A stretch of 47,921 nucleotides of DNA from CAZVEV01 sp964625865 (lineage in GTDB: Bacteria; Planctomycetota; Phycisphaerae; SM23-33), in contig CAZVEV010000010.1 of NCBI GenBank assembly GCA_964625865.1, positions 1-47,921 on the forward strand. Reading direction: 5' to 3'. Under the pieces are notes generated by a model. The model searched no databases and was not told where the DNA came from. It saw only the letters and a program-made list of their open reading frames with translations. This document shows positions 39,499 through 47,921 of the stretch, piece by piece. The position numbers and the translations under genes are program-made. Each line of letters begins with the position of its first letter. Position 1 is the first letter of the stretch.

Positions 39499-40352
39499 TG
39501 ACGATGACGTGGACGTGGCGAACAGGCTGGACGGTTCTGATGGTGGCGTGCGGGACCGTGATGGTCGGCTGCGGGACCGGCGGGGGCGGTTGGGGCGGCG
39601 AGGGCGACGAAGGCGGCGGGTACACGATTCTGCTGACGGCCCTGACGTCGCCCAATCACAACGCCGACGCGAGGTTCTACCGCGATGCCCTTGAGCGCAG
39701 CGGCTGGTCGGACCTGACCGTCATCCACAAGGATCGTCACAGCGAGTTGTTCTGGGGTCGTTACAAGACGATGGCCGCCGGCCAGCAGGACCTGCGCCGG
39801 GCGCGGGCACATACGGACGGGCGTGGGGGCCGGCCGTTCCGCAACGCGCGCCTCCTGCCGGTGCCCGGCAAAGACATCGGCCCGCCGGAGTGGAAGCTTA
39901 CGCGGGCCGAGGGGTCCTTCACCGTCGTGGTCTGCTACTTCCACGACGTGCCCGACAAGGACTACGTCGGGCGCAGGCGGCGAGCCATTACGCGGTGCAA
40001 AGACCTCCGGGAGGAAGGGTACGAGGCGTATTACCATCACGGGCCCGTCAAGTCGTACGTCACGGTGGGCACGTTCGGCGAGGGGGCATTGGAGACCGTC
40101 AAGACCGAGACCACCGTCAGGACGGTCATCGTCGACAGCGGGATCAAGAAGACGATACGGGAGTTCCCCGTCCTTGGGGACAACGGCAACGAGGTAAGCA
40201 TGCTCGTGCGCCCCAAGCCCGTGCCCGGCCGGTCTCATCCCTGGCGCAAACGCGTGGTCGCCAGATCCTACCCGGTGAAGATCCCCCGTCGAAGCGGTGC
40301 GGACTTGCCCGGGGCCACGCACCAGGGCGCCGGTGTCTGGACACGCATGTAA
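39498..40352 (+). CDS. SPOR-like lipoprotein candidate between rph and rdgB
   Basis: A 284-residue exported protein starting in a hydrophobic segment that ends at Cys18 or Cys25 (VMVACGTVMVGC), consistent with a lipoprotein, followed by a glycine-rich linker. Two similar units follow. The first (about 40-110) reads YTILLTAL, FYRDALERSGW and ELFWGRYKTMAAGQQDLRRAR. The second (about 130-205) reads FTVVVCYFHD, AITRCKDLREEGYEAYYHHG and SYVTVGTFGEGALE. Both resemble SPOR (peptidoglycan-binding) alpha/beta units. The C-terminus is basic. ATG 39498 overlaps the rph stop by one base. The role is not known; division or envelope functions are suggested by SPOR. Confidence 0.6.
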   Translation: MTMTWTWRTGWTVLMVACGTVMVGCGTGGGGWGGEGDEGGGYTILLTALTSPNHNADARFYRDALERSGWSDLTVIHKDRHSELFWGRYKTMAAGQQDLRRARAHTDGRGGRPFRNARLLPVPGKDIGPPEWKLTRAEGSFTVVVCYFHDVPDKDYVGRRRRAITRCKDLREEGYEAYYHHGPVKSYVTVGTFGEGALETVKTETTVRTVIVDSGIKKTIREFPVLGDNGNEVSMLVRPKPVPGRSHPWRKRVVARSYPVKIPRRSGADLPGATHQGAGVWTRM

Positions 40353-40382
40353 GGGCCCGACAGGCACGGGCCAGGAGCGACC

Positions 40383-41027
40383 ATGACCTCTCAATCGCAG
40401 CGCACGCTCGTGCTGGCGTCCGGGAATCCGGGCAAACTCCGCGAGATCGCCCAGACGCTGGGCGACCTGCCACTGAAGGTGGTCGGCCTGGGCGAACTGG
40501 ATTCCATCGACGAACCGGTCGAGGACGGGCAGACCTTCGCGGACAACGCGCGCCTCAAGGCGTTGTACTACGCCCGCGCCACCGGCCACTGGTGCCTGGC
40601 TGACGATTCGGGCCTCGCTGTCGACGCCCTGGAGGGCAGGCCCGGCGTCCACAGCGCCCGGTACGCCGCCGACCAGTGCCCCCCCGGCGCCGACCGCTCG
40701 GTCCTGACCGAGGCCAATAACGCCACGCTCCTGCGGGAACTGGCCGACGTGCCGCCCGAGCAGCGCACGGCGCGGTTCGTGTGCCACTTGGCGCTGGCCG
40801 ATGCGGACAGCGTGCTGCTGGAGGCGACGGGAACGGTCGAGGGGGCCATCGCCTATTCGCCCCGCGGGGACAACGGATTCGGCTACGATCCGCTGTTTCT
40901 GGTGGGCGACACGGGCGTCACGGCAGCGGAGCTGACCAGCGAGAGGAAGAACGCGGTCAGCCATCGCGGCAAGGCGGTCAGGCAGTTCGCGGCGAAACTC
41001 GCGGAACTGCTCGCCCGCCGCGAATGA
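40383..41027 (+). CDS. rdgB: Non-canonical purine NTP pyrophosphatase (HAM1/RdgB)
   Basis: Hydrolyses dITP, dXTP and ITP to monophosphates, preventing their entry into nucleic acid. The 214-residue protein has LVLASGNPGKLREI at the start, FADNARLKALYYARATGHWCLADDSGLAVDALEG, RFVCHLALADAD and RGDNGFGYDPLFLV, SHRGKAVRQ, all standard. The ATG at 40383 is preceded by GGCCAGGAG. It is the last gene of the rph unit, followed by tandem hairpins. Confidence 0.95.
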   Translation: MTSQSQRTLVLASGNPGKLREIAQTLGDLPLKVVGLGELDSIDEPVEDGQTFADNARLKALYYARATGHWCLADDSGLAVDALEGRPGVHSARYAADQCPPGADRSVLTEANNATLLRELADVPPEQRTARFVCHLALADADSVLLEATGTVEGAIAYSPRGDNGFGYDPLFLVGDTGVTAAELTSERKNAVSHRGKAVRQFAAKLAELLARRE

Positions 41028-41067
41028 CATCCGCGGGTGCTCAAGTGACGGTGTGAACCCCCAAGTG

Positions 41068-41109
41068 CCCCGACTGCATCGGGGGGATCCCCCGGACACC
41101 GTCCGGGGG
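41068..41109. terminator. Tandem hairpins between convergent rdgB and the minus-strand operon
   Basis: A stem CCCCGA/TCGGGG (41068-41073, 41079-41084) is followed by a 9-bp stem CCCCCGGAC/GTCCGGGGG (41089-41097, 41101-41109) with a 3-base loop and then CTTTGG. They lie between two convergent genes and may end transcription in both directions. Confidence 0.45.
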
Positions 41110-41116
41110 CTTTGGT

Positions 41117-41917
41117 CTACTCAACCCCGCGCCGTCCCTGGCGTCGGAGATACCCGGCGCACAGGGCGATGCCCGCGGCGCACAGACATGACAAGGTCGC
41201 CGCGTACCACGGCGGGTCGGCTTTGGGGTAGTTGACCACCGGCGTGTGGTTGTACATCCACCCGTATCGATACCACGTGAAGTTCGTTTCGGCAATGGTG
41301 GCGGCGGTGACGGAGCAGAAGGGATTGACCCACAGGGCGGCCCCGGCGACGCGTGCCCGGGCGGCGGGGCCGTCGACCATGGCCATCGGCACGCCCGCCC
41401 ACAGCAGGCTCGTCAACAGGAGCACGAACACCACCGTGAGGGCAACGGCCAGTATGTGGCGCCCCGCGACCGACCGGCCGCACGTGACGACCGCGACCGA
41501 AAGCAGGGCCATCGCCGCCAGCGTGCAGTAGATCTTCACCGCCGCCAGAAACGTGACGTACGGCTCGCCGGTCTGCCCGTTCCGGGCGATCAGCCAGAGC
41601 GCCAAGAGCACCACTGCCGACGCGTCGGCTACCACGCCCCCACGAAGCAGCGCGTCAAGCCAATCGCGTCCGCCTGCGGCGGCAACGGGGGCGACGAGGG
41701 CCGTCCACACCGTCGCACCCGCCAGGGCCGCCAAGGCAGACGACAGGGGCCCGATGCCGATGACTCGCCCCGCCGCATACGTGCCGGCTTCGACGAGGAT
41801 GGTGACGACCGCGATGCCCCCCATCGCCCATCCATTGCGGGCCAGCAGGGCGCGAATCGATCCCGGCTCGGGTGTTTCGACGGCAGATTGGTCGGACTCG
41901 GACACGGGACCGGTCAC
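41117..41917 (-). CDS. Polytopic membrane protein of unknown function
   Basis: A 266-residue protein with a short acidic N-terminus (about 1-30) and about six hydrophobic segments (for example GIAVVTILVEAGTYAAGRVIG, SAVVLLALWLIA, LAVALTVVFVLLLTSLLWAG, YAATLSCLCAAGIALCAGYL). Loops contain NPFCSVTAATIAETNFTWYRYG. I recognise no family. It overlaps the YdjY-like gene by 4 bp (ATGA at 41914-41917), so the two are translationally coupled and probably act together in the envelope. Confidence 0.65.
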   Translation of the reverse strand: MTGPVSESDQSAVETPEPGSIRALLARNGWAMGGIAVVTILVEAGTYAAGRVIGIGPLSSALAALAGATVWTALVAPVAAAGGRDWLDALLRGGVVADASAVVLLALWLIARNGQTGEPYVTFLAAVKIYCTLAAMALLSVAVVTCGRSVAGRHILAVALTVVFVLLLTSLLWAGVPMAMVDGPAARARVAGAALWVNPFCSVTAATIAETNFTWYRYGWMYNHTPVVNYPKADPPWYAATLSCLCAAGIALCAGYLRRQGRRGVE

Positions 41918-43119
41918 TCGGGCGAGGGTCTGGCCGGCCGGGTGGTGGCCTTGTAGGCGACGGCAGCCTTGTCCAACTCGGCCCGGTACTTCTGCAGGAG
42001 CGCCTGGCGGGCCTTCAGGTCCGCCAGCGCGTCTTCGATGCGCTTGAGTTCTTCAGCGGCATCACGGCTGGGCTCGACGATGAAGTCGCGCGGGTTGGCG
42101 AACTTCTCGGCCCACGTCTTCATGGCCTCGGTTTTCTGGGCGTCGGTCTTGGGCAGAATCGGCTCGCCGACGCCGACCCACCGATGACGGATGAACTGTA
42201 TGCCCCCCAACGTCAACTCGTCGCGCGCGTACACGATGTCGGCCACCATCGCCCCGGGATGGGCCTGAACCATGACCATGCCCCTGGAATGCTGATCGAT
42301 GAACGCCGCCGCCCTGTCGCGAAGGGCCGTTCGCGCGATGCCCCGCCCGTCGAGGCGGAACCTGCCCCGCGGGTCGATCTCCAGCGTTGCCCGCGCGTGG
42401 GGGGCCTTCTCGGCGCCCGGTTTCGGGACGATGATGACCTCCACCGGCGTGCCGACAGCGGGTATCGCGTCGGTGTTGGCCACGAAGTCCATCATCTGCT
42501 GGGCCTGCTTGTTGGGGTTCTTGAACGGCACGTCGATGACGGCCGACGCGAAATTCGCCACGCAGAGGATCTCCCCTTCGCTGTCGGCCCAGTAGGTCCC
42601 GTCGGCGAAGATGTCGGATCCGACGAAGATCCACTCGTCGGGCATGGGGCCCTTCTTGTTCCCGCAGGCGAGGAACTTCGACGCGTCGACCTGGGTCACC
42701 CGTCCGCCGGGCTCTCGCCAGCGGAATGCGATACCCAGCGCCGCCCCTCTCGGCGGGAGGGCACGGCCGTGGTCGTCACCCTCGAGCATGACCCACTCAG
42801 CCGGCTTGCCGGGCGTCAGACCCAGCAGGAGCAGCCCCGCGTGCAGGTGCGAGGCCTTGGCGCGCGTGGACATGACGCTTTCGTGCTCCTTGGTGCCTTT
42901 CCCGCAGACCAGCAGTTCCAGCGCGCCGGAGCGGAGACAGACCTCCGCGTCCATGGAGATCCGGCGTTTGGCCAGGTCGACGCGAAGGTGATTGCCCAGC
43001 TTGACCACGCGTTTGGCCGCCCCGGCGGCGGGCGCCTGGGCGGCGCACGGCGCGGAGGCGACCAGGGCGGCGACAACGATGCCGGCAGCGCCAAGGACGG
43101 TCACGACAGTGCATCTCAT
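41914..43119 (-). CDS. Secreted YdjY-like protein with ExbD-like segment
   Basis: A 401-residue exported protein with a signal peptide (MRCTVVTVLGAAGIVVAALV, cut near AAQ). The YdjY-like domain (about 38-190) has RVDLAKRRISMDAEVCLRSG and LELLVCGKGTKEHESVMST, then AEWVMLEGDDHG. A region about 235-310 (FRLDGRGIARTALRDRAAAF, VMVQAHPGAMVADIVYARD) resembles the periplasmic ExbD/TolR fold. The end is a charged helix (RIEDALADLKARQALLQKYR). ATG 43119 with GGAGACCGAG upstream. It is followed at once by the membrane protein (4-bp overlap) and preceded by a strong hairpin after the secretin gene. Its role is not known. Confidence 0.7.
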   Translation of the reverse strand: MRCTVVTVLGAAGIVVAALVASAPCAAQAPAAGAAKRVVKLGNHLRVDLAKRRISMDAEVCLRSGALELLVCGKGTKEHESVMSTRAKASHLHAGLLLLGLTPGKPAEWVMLEGDDHGRALPPRGAALGIAFRWREPGGRVTQVDASKFLACGNKKGPMPDEWIFVGSDIFADGTYWADSEGEILCVANFASAVIDVPFKNPNKQAQQMMDFVANTDAIPAVGTPVEVIIVPKPGAEKAPHARATLEIDPRGRFRLDGRGIARTALRDRAAAFIDQHSRGMVMVQAHPGAMVADIVYARDELTLGGIQFIRHRWVGVGEPILPKTDAQKTEAMKTWAEKFANPRDFIVEPSRDAAEELKRIEDALADLKARQALLQKYRAELDKAAVAYKATTRPARPSPE

Positions 43120-43164
43120 TCTCGGTCTCCAGGCCCGCCTCTGATGCGTCGGGCATTCATACGT

Positions 43165-43198
43165 CGGGCCGCGTGTCCCGTCTGGAACACGCGGCCCG
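43165..43198 (-). terminator. Hairpin between the secretin and YdjY-like genes
   Basis: A 12-bp perfect stem (43165-43176, 43187-43198, CGGGCCGCGTGT) with a 10-base loop lies between two genes of the same strand. There is no T-run after it, so it may be an attenuator, an mRNA-stabilising hairpin or a factor-dependent stop. Confidence 0.4.
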
Positions 43199-43242
43199 GA
43201 ACACTCTGTTAGACTGCCAAGGTGAGGTCAGGGTTCCTGCGA

Positions 43243-46179
43243 TTACTCGAACCGCAGTTCCTCTTCCTCACGCTGGATGATGATGGTCGGCCTGACGAGG
43301 ATCAGCAGCGTCCGCTCGTCTCGGACCATCTCGCGGTTGGTGAACAACCGGTTGACGAACGGGACCTTGCTCAGCAGGGGCACGCCGCGCTCGTTCTCGA
43401 TCTCGCCCGAGAGCTTCTGCCCGCCCAGCAGCAGCGTGCCGCGGTCCGGCACGGAGACGGTGGTCACCAGCGTGGTGACCTGCAGGGAGGGAAGCTGAAT
43501 AAAGGCCGTCGGCTCGCCGGCTTCATTGAACTCGGCCGGAATCTCGACGATCTCGACCAGGTTCTGGACCTGCGGGACGATGGTCATCGTCACGTAGCGC
43601 CGGTCGGCAGAGACCGTGCCGCGAACGAACAGGCTCGTGCCCGTGCTGTAGTAGCCGATCTCGTAGTCGCGCGTATTGTTCTCACGCCCGCCGCCGATGT
43701 TGTTGTTGAAGTTGCTCTCGGTTTCGATGTCTTCGATGTAGGCCGTCTCGGTCTGGATGTTCAGCGTAGCGGCCTGTCCGTTCAGCAGGGTGATCCGCGG
43801 GGCGGTCATGACTTTCGTCTGGTTGTAGGCCTGGGTGGCCCGCAGGAGGAAGTCGACCTGGATATCGTCGAGGAACGTCCCGCCGATGGAGATCGCATCG
43901 GCAGCCATCGAGGCCCCGATGTTGCCCGCCATGCCCGTCTGCGGGAACGGACTGGTCGCAATCGGTCCGCTGGTGCCCGACACCACACCGATCGGCGTGA
44001 CGCTGTTTCCGCCGCGCCAGACGTTGGGGTTGTAGATCGCCTGGGCCGCCTCGGCAGGATCGCTGCCCGGCAGGATGCCCGTGCCGCCCTGCCAGACGCT
44101 GGTGCCCAACTGCGGCACGATGGCGCCGGTGACGGGGTCCTGTACGAACCCCCCGCCGCCCAGACCGCTGTCCAGGTTGAAGTACAGGTCAAGGTCCAGA
44201 CCGATGTGGTTCATGAAGCCCGACGTCACCGTGATGAATCGCGCCTCGATGGCGATCTGGAGGGCCTTGGCTTCACGCAGTTGGCTGATCAGGTCCAGCA
44301 GGGCCGCGTGGTTCTCGGCGGTCTGGGTGACGACCAGTTGGCCGCCCATGGGACGAATGGCCCCGTCCTGCTCCCACGTGTCGCGGGCGATGGTTTCCTT
44401 GATCAGGTCAACGGTCTCGGTCAGGAGTTCTTCCTGGGTCTTGTCTTCGGGCTGCCCGCCGTCGCCGATGCCGCCGCCGATGCCGCCGATCATCCCGCCG
44501 CCGCCGATGCCGCCGCCCCCCCCGCCGCCGCGGTTGCCGCCGCCGCGGTTGCTTTGGCCGCGGCCGCCACCGCCCCCGCGCCCGCTCATGCCTTCCAGGC
44601 CGATACGGCGAGGCATCTGGATGGTGGGCGTGGGAATGATGATGTCGCGAACGTCGTAGACCCGCGTGTAGGTGCGGTGCGACAGGGCTTCACGCGTGGT
44701 GATGCGGATAACGCCCTCGTCGATGACGAAGTCGACCTGCGTGGGCGAGCCGACCTGCGAGCCGCTGACGTCGTCGAGGATGACCCGCAGGGCCTTCTCG
44801 AACGACACGTCCACCAGGTGCACGTTGACCTCGGTGGTCTTGTCGACGCTGGCGACCTGCAGGGCACGCCAGTTGACGTAGATGCTCACGCCGCTGACTT
44901 CGCGCAGGAACTGCACGACCAGCTCGAGGGGCACGTTGGCAAAGTCCAGCTTGGGCAGCTTCTGGCGGAGGCGGTGACGCGTTTCGCGGTCGGCCTCGGA
45001 CTCCGCGGTGGCCCCCACCGCGTAACGCTTGCGCCGCAGCGTCAGTTCCTTCCAGTCGCTGGGGTAGCGAAGCAGTTCCCACCAGGGAATCTCGCTGCGT
45101 CGGACGTCGACCAGGGCCTGCTGGGTCTGGTACATGTCGTCCTTGAGGATCTGCTTCTCGTCCATCAGGACGATGAAGTTGGTCAGGGTTTCCTTCTGCG
45201 TCAGGGCCCAGACGTGGTCCGGGTCGATCGCGATGATCCGCGTCAGTTCTTCGTCGGCCTGCTTGTACTTGTTCCGGCTGATCAGTTCGCGGGCGCGGTC
45301 GACGAGCGTCTCGAGCTTGCGCTTCTTCTCGAGGCGGATACGTTCTTCGCGTTTGCGCTGGGCCTCCTCCAACTGCTTGCGTTTCTCCTCAGCCTGCTCT
45401 TCTTCCCAGGCGGTGCGCTGGGCGACGAGCTGGGCCTCGCGCTCGGTGATGGCCTTGCGCTTGTCGCGCAGTTCCTCGATGCTGTAGAGGCTCTCGTTGG
45501 TTTTCAGCAGGTCCCTGGCGACCTGGATCTGCTCGCCGGCGCTGTCGTAATCGCTGGCGGCGGTGGCGATGGCGAGCAGTCTCAGCGCCCGGTCCATGGC
45601 CTTGTCGAACTGGAGGTCGGCAATCTGCTTCTGGATCCGCCGTCGGGCACGGGTCCGGTCGATGATGTCGGTCCTCTTCTTCAGCTCGATGGCGACCTTG
45701 CACTGGTCGCGCAGGTCCTTGGCCTCTTTGTTCTCGTTATCAAGGGCCAGGGCCTTCTCAAACGCGATCAGCGCGTTTTCCGGGTCGCGGGCGGCCAGTC
45801 GCGCCTTGCCGTCGGCGATGTACTTGGCGATCTCGCGGCGCCGGGCCTCAAGCAGGGCGATCAGCCTCGCACTGGTGGCCGTCTCGCCGCCGGCCTTGGG
45901 CTTGTCACCGTTGGCCGCGGCGGCCTTGGCGGCGGCGGCGGCCTGGCCGGCCTTGGCCTTGGCCAGGTACTCGTTCAGCGTGCGCCGGTTGCCCGCCGAC
46001 AGATCCGAGGCGTCAATTTTCTCAAGGGTCGCCCTGCCCGGACCGAACTTGCCGTCCTTGACCTGGGAGATGCCCTCGCGAAGGAGGTCATCGGCTTCAG
46101 CAGCCATGGCCAGGGAGGCCGGTACGAAACATACCGCCAGCAGCAACGCCAGAGAAGAGAATCTACGCAGATTCAGCAC
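43243..46179 (-). CDS. Secretin (GspD/PilQ-like) with long N-terminal helical region
   Basis: Outer-membrane pore of a type II secretion- or type IV pilus-like system. The protein has 978 residues. A signal peptide (about 1-24) is followed by TPR-like and coiled-coil segments (about 25-380; ENALIAFEKALALDNENKEAKDL, EEKRKQLEEAQRKREERIRLEKKRK). A secretin/STN-type N domain follows (about 406-510), sharing LELVVQFLREVSGVSIYVNW with the three repeats of the protein at 31567-33879. Then come a Gly-rich hinge (about 530-573) and the secretin core (about 590-975) ending in the signature VPDRGTLLLGGQKL and VPLLSKVPFVNRLFTNR. The start is GTG 46179, 6 bp after GGAG; upstream in-frame ATG codons give no sensible protein. 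A promoter lies 200 bp upstream. Confidence 0.92.
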   Translation of the reverse strand: MLNLRRFSSLALLLAVCFVPASLAMAAEADDLLREGISQVKDGKFGPGRATLEKIDASDLSAGNRRTLNEYLAKAKAGQAAAAAKAAAANGDKPKAGGETATSARLIALLEARRREIAKYIADGKARLAARDPENALIAFEKALALDNENKEAKDLRDQCKVAIELKKRTDIIDRTRARRRIQKQIADLQFDKAMDRALRLLAIATAASDYDSAGEQIQVARDLLKTNESLYSIEELRDKRKAITEREAQLVAQRTAWEEEQAEEKRKQLEEAQRKREERIRLEKKRKLETLVDRARELISRNKYKQADEELTRIIAIDPDHVWALTQKETLTNFIVLMDEKQILKDDMYQTQQALVDVRRSEIPWWELLRYPSDWKELTLRRKRYAVGATAESEADRETRHRLRQKLPKLDFANVPLELVVQFLREVSGVSIYVNWRALQVASVDKTTEVNVHLVDVSFEKALRVILDDVSGSQVGSPTQVDFVIDEGVIRITTREALSHRTYTRVYDVRDIIIPTPTIQMPRRIGLEGMSGRGGGGGRGQSNRGGGNRGGGGGGGIGGGGMIGGIGGGIGDGGQPEDKTQEELLTETVDLIKETIARDTWEQDGAIRPMGGQLVVTQTAENHAALLDLISQLREAKALQIAIEARFITVTSGFMNHIGLDLDLYFNLDSGLGGGGFVQDPVTGAIVPQLGTSVWQGGTGILPGSDPAEAAQAIYNPNVWRGGNSVTPIGVVSGTSGPIATSPFPQTGMAGNIGASMAADAISIGGTFLDDIQVDFLLRATQAYNQTKVMTAPRITLLNGQAATLNIQTETAYIEDIETESNFNNNIGGGRENNTRDYEIGYYSTGTSLFVRGTVSADRRYVTMTIVPQVQNLVEIVEIPAEFNEAGEPTAFIQLPSLQVTTLVTTVSVPDRGTLLLGGQKLSGEIENERGVPLLSKVPFVNRLFTNREMVRDERTLLILVRPTIIIQREEEELRFE

Positions 46180-46493
46180 TGAAAGCTCCTTTCGAAAGAA
46201 GGCGGCACGGACACACGTGTGCCCGGCCGAACTTGACGAACACGCGCGACCGGGGCCTTTGGCGCCCGCCACGCATGCGTCTTTGCTGATACCGTACTCG
46301 CTATCGTACATACCGATTCGATGTTATGACCGTTATGAATGCACTTCAGCAGCGTCCCGCTGCCCATGGATCGGAAAGAATACGGGACCGAAGCCACCAA
46401 TGCAAGGGCATTTTTCCGCCCTGTTCCGTACCATTTCCGCCGTCGCCTGGCCGCCCGGTTGACCCGGTGGCCGGGTGCGTATTGTTCCGCCCG
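46180..46493. other. 314-bp intergenic region holding the secretin promoter
   Basis: The region holds the putative secretin promoter (46377-46405) and a long leader of about 190 nt. A 6-bp hairpin (46462-46467, 46471-46476) lies close to the stop of the upstream partial gene and may be its terminator. Nothing else is recognised. Confidence 0.6.
46377..46405 (-). promoter_or_regulatory. Putative sigma70-type promoter for the secretin gene
   Basis: On the minus strand TTGCAT (46400-46405) and TATTCT (46377-46382) are separated by 17 bp. The expected start near 46370 gives a leader of about 190 nt to the GTG at 46179. Confidence 0.45.
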
Positions 46494-47921
46494 TCAGTCA
46501 GTGTCCGTCTCGGCTTCGGGCGCGGTACTGGCGATTTCCGCTTCCAACGCCTTGAGGCGCTCCATGTCCTGCGAATCCTTGGGCAGGTTCCGCGTCCAGA
46601 GGCGCGACCGGAGCCGGCCCAGAGCGTCTGCGAAGACCACCTCGGTGGTGGTGCTCTTCCGCCCGGACGGGAAGATCCGCTTCAGGAAATCGATATTGAC
46701 GACGACCGCACCGGTGGAGAAATCGACCTTCCGCACGATGTGCGTTTCATCGTCCTTCGCGGCCGCGACCGCTGCGGGGGCGAACCGGCCGACGGGGGGC
46801 TTTCTCAACGTCACGTCCTGCACGCCGCCAATCGGCTGGCCCTTGGTGACGACGAATTCCTGACGGACGAGTTGATTGAGGCGACGGGTGAAGACCGCAA
46901 TCTTGACCTTGCCGGTCTTGGCCTTCGGACCGGAAAGCCCGTCCCGCTTGGAGTCGACGAGGAAGAAGTCGATCTCCTTGACCGCTCGCACCGGCGCCGA
47001 GAACGCGCTCCACGGCGTGTCCATGGTCGTGATCCACGCCTCGGTCTTGTAGTCGACGGTGTCATCCTTGTACATCAGGCCCTCGAAGCCCAGCATCGGG
47101 TTGAGGATCTTCAGCCGGACGCGATAGCGATAGGCCTTGCCCGTCTGCAGCGTCATGTCGTGGAACCAGATCAGGTACTTGCCCGCCTGCTGCTGCTGGC
47201 CGAAGGGCGGGGGGGCGATTTCCCGTTCGACAATGTCCGTTCCTTCGCCTTCGTCGGGGCCGGGCTGCTCTCCGGTGCGGGTGGGAACCGGACCGATCGG
47301 GCGGACCGGACGCGCGGTGGGCCTGCCTGTCCCGCGCCCGGGCAGGCCGCGGGTGGGCACGCCTTGAGAGGGCCCGTCACGACCGGGCAAGCCACGAGTG
47401 GGCGTGCCGCGAGACGACCTGCCGCGAATGGGCCCGCCGTCGACTTCTCCGCGGGTCGGGCGCCTGGGCGTGCCTCGCCCGGACTCGCCAGGCAGCCTGC
47501 CCGGGCCGCCGCCAGGGGCGGGCGCCGCCTGGAGCCTGCGGATCTTCTCGGTGATCTCCCCGCCGGCCTGGACGATCGGGTCGCGCGGGAGGTTCTTCTG
47601 CCACGAGACCCACGCCAGCCCCATCGCGTCCAGGATGTCGTAGTATCGCGGCTGGAGCAGTTCGTGCATGTTCGCGTTGATCAGATCCAGATTCGCCAGG
47701 ACCGCTTCGAGGCCCTCGGTGTCGGTCGAAGGCGGCAGGAGAGGGAGTCGCTCCATGCCGGGCGCTGCACCGACCGGCTCGGCGATCGGCAGGCGATGAT
47801 CGTTCAGCCGGACCGCTGAGATCGAATCCCAGTCGGCGTTGACGTCGTCGGCAACCTTGACCTCGATCTCCACGCCCACGATGGTGATCGGGTTGTCTCT
47901 CAAGCTGATGTCTTCGAGCAT
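46494..47921 (-). CDS. Hypothetical protein upstream of the secretin gene, 5' end outside the window
   Basis: The open frame reaches the window edge. The residue at the edge is Met, but the sequence after it (EDISLRDNPITIVGVEIEVK) looks internal, so the gene is probably incomplete. The visible 475 residues contain a Pro/Gly/Arg-rich linker (about 140-215) with PTRGLPGR repeated, then a beta-rich domain (about 240-400: KYLIWFHDMTLQTGKAYRYR, DFFLVDSKRDG) and a helical end. I do not recognise a family. Its place just upstream of the secretin on the same strand suggests a component of the same system. Its stop is followed by a 6-bp hairpin. Confidence 0.65.
   Translation of the reverse strand: MLEDISLRDNPITIVGVEIEVKVADDVNADWDSISAVRLNDHRLPIAEPVGAAPGMERLPLLPPSTDTEGLEAVLANLDLINANMHELLQPRYYDILDAMGLAWVSWQKNLPRDPIVQAGGEITEKIRRLQAAPAPGGGPGRLPGESGRGTPRRPTRGEVDGGPIRGRSSRGTPTRGLPGRDGPSQGVPTRGLPGRGTGRPTARPVRPIGPVPTRTGEQPGPDEGEGTDIVEREIAPPPFGQQQQAGKYLIWFHDMTLQTGKAYRYRVRLKILNPMLGFEGLMYKDDTVDYKTEAWITTMDTPWSAFSAPVRAVKEIDFFLVDSKRDGLSGPKAKTGKVKIAVFTRRLNQLVRQEFVVTKGQPIGGVQDVTLRKPPVGRFAPAAVAAAKDDETHIVRKVDFSTGAVVVNIDFLKRIFPSGRKSTTTEVVFADALGRLRSRLWTRNLPKDSQDMERLKALEAEIASTAPEAETDTD

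Noticed and set aside
44460..44590. Gly-coding tract in the secretin gene as a tandem DNA repeat
   Set aside because: It encodes an in-frame glycine-rich hinge within the secretin; no separate repeat unit is kept.

Overview
The window is GC-rich bacterial chromosome that most resembles a planctomycete, probably of the Phycisphaerae type. This assignment is inference. It rests on an N-terminal LEPRVLLT motif in a large secreted protein, dockerin and F5/8-type-C modules, many secreted multi-domain hypothetical proteins, a YdjY-like protein, and a secretin fused to long coiled-coil and TPR-like regions. I find 32 protein genes, the last one cut by the window edge, and no rRNA, tRNA, CRISPR array or insertion sequence.

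Layout. 0.2-2 kb: pyrF and a kinase-like protein. 2.1-4.5 kb: a secreted leishmanolysin-like metalloprotease with a dockerin. 4.6-11.2 kb: a complete peptide-type (Dpp/Opp) ABC importer condensed into three polypeptides: a binding protein, a DppB-DppC fusion and a DppD-DppF fusion. 11.3-12.4 kb: mscS and an L-rhamnose mutarotase gene overlapping by one base. 12.6-13.6 kb: a secreted protein with an Asn/Lys/Arg tail. 14-19 kb: ispD and two large secreted proteins, one combining a propeller-like region, a PHP domain and an F5/8-C domain. 19-20.2 kb: a rhomboid protease with two zinc-ribbon-like motifs. 20.4-25.7 kb: an FGE-like/sialidase-like fusion followed by a sugar ABC importer ordered permease, binding protein, permease, with no ATPase. 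25.8-31.4 kb, minus strand: pdxA, riboflavin synthase, an EamA transporter and pyruvate phosphate dikinase.

31.6-33.9 kb: a HEAT / secretin-N-like / ankyrin protein whose central module is also present in the secretin at 43.2-46.2 kb. 34.1-36.1 kb: a large secreted protein of unknown function. 36.7-41 kb: argB, argF, then rph, a SPOR-like lipoprotein and rdgB. 41.1-47.9 kb, minus strand: a membrane protein, a YdjY-like protein, the secretin and a partial gene, probably part of an envelope secretion or pilus-like locus.

The content fits a heterotroph that degrades polymers outside the cell (sialidase-like, PHP, dockerin and carbohydrate-binding-like proteins) and imports oligopeptides and sugars, mixed with housekeeping biosynthesis (pyrimidine, isoprenoid, PLP, riboflavin, arginine). 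The best candidates for something undescribed are the three-chain importer with a topology-preserving permease fusion, the protein sharing a module with the secretin, and three intergenic inverted-repeat elements, one type of which occurs twice. Sigma70-like promoters (TTGAMC-like -35, 17-18 bp, TAGACT/TACACT/TATAAT-like -10) can be read in front of several genes.
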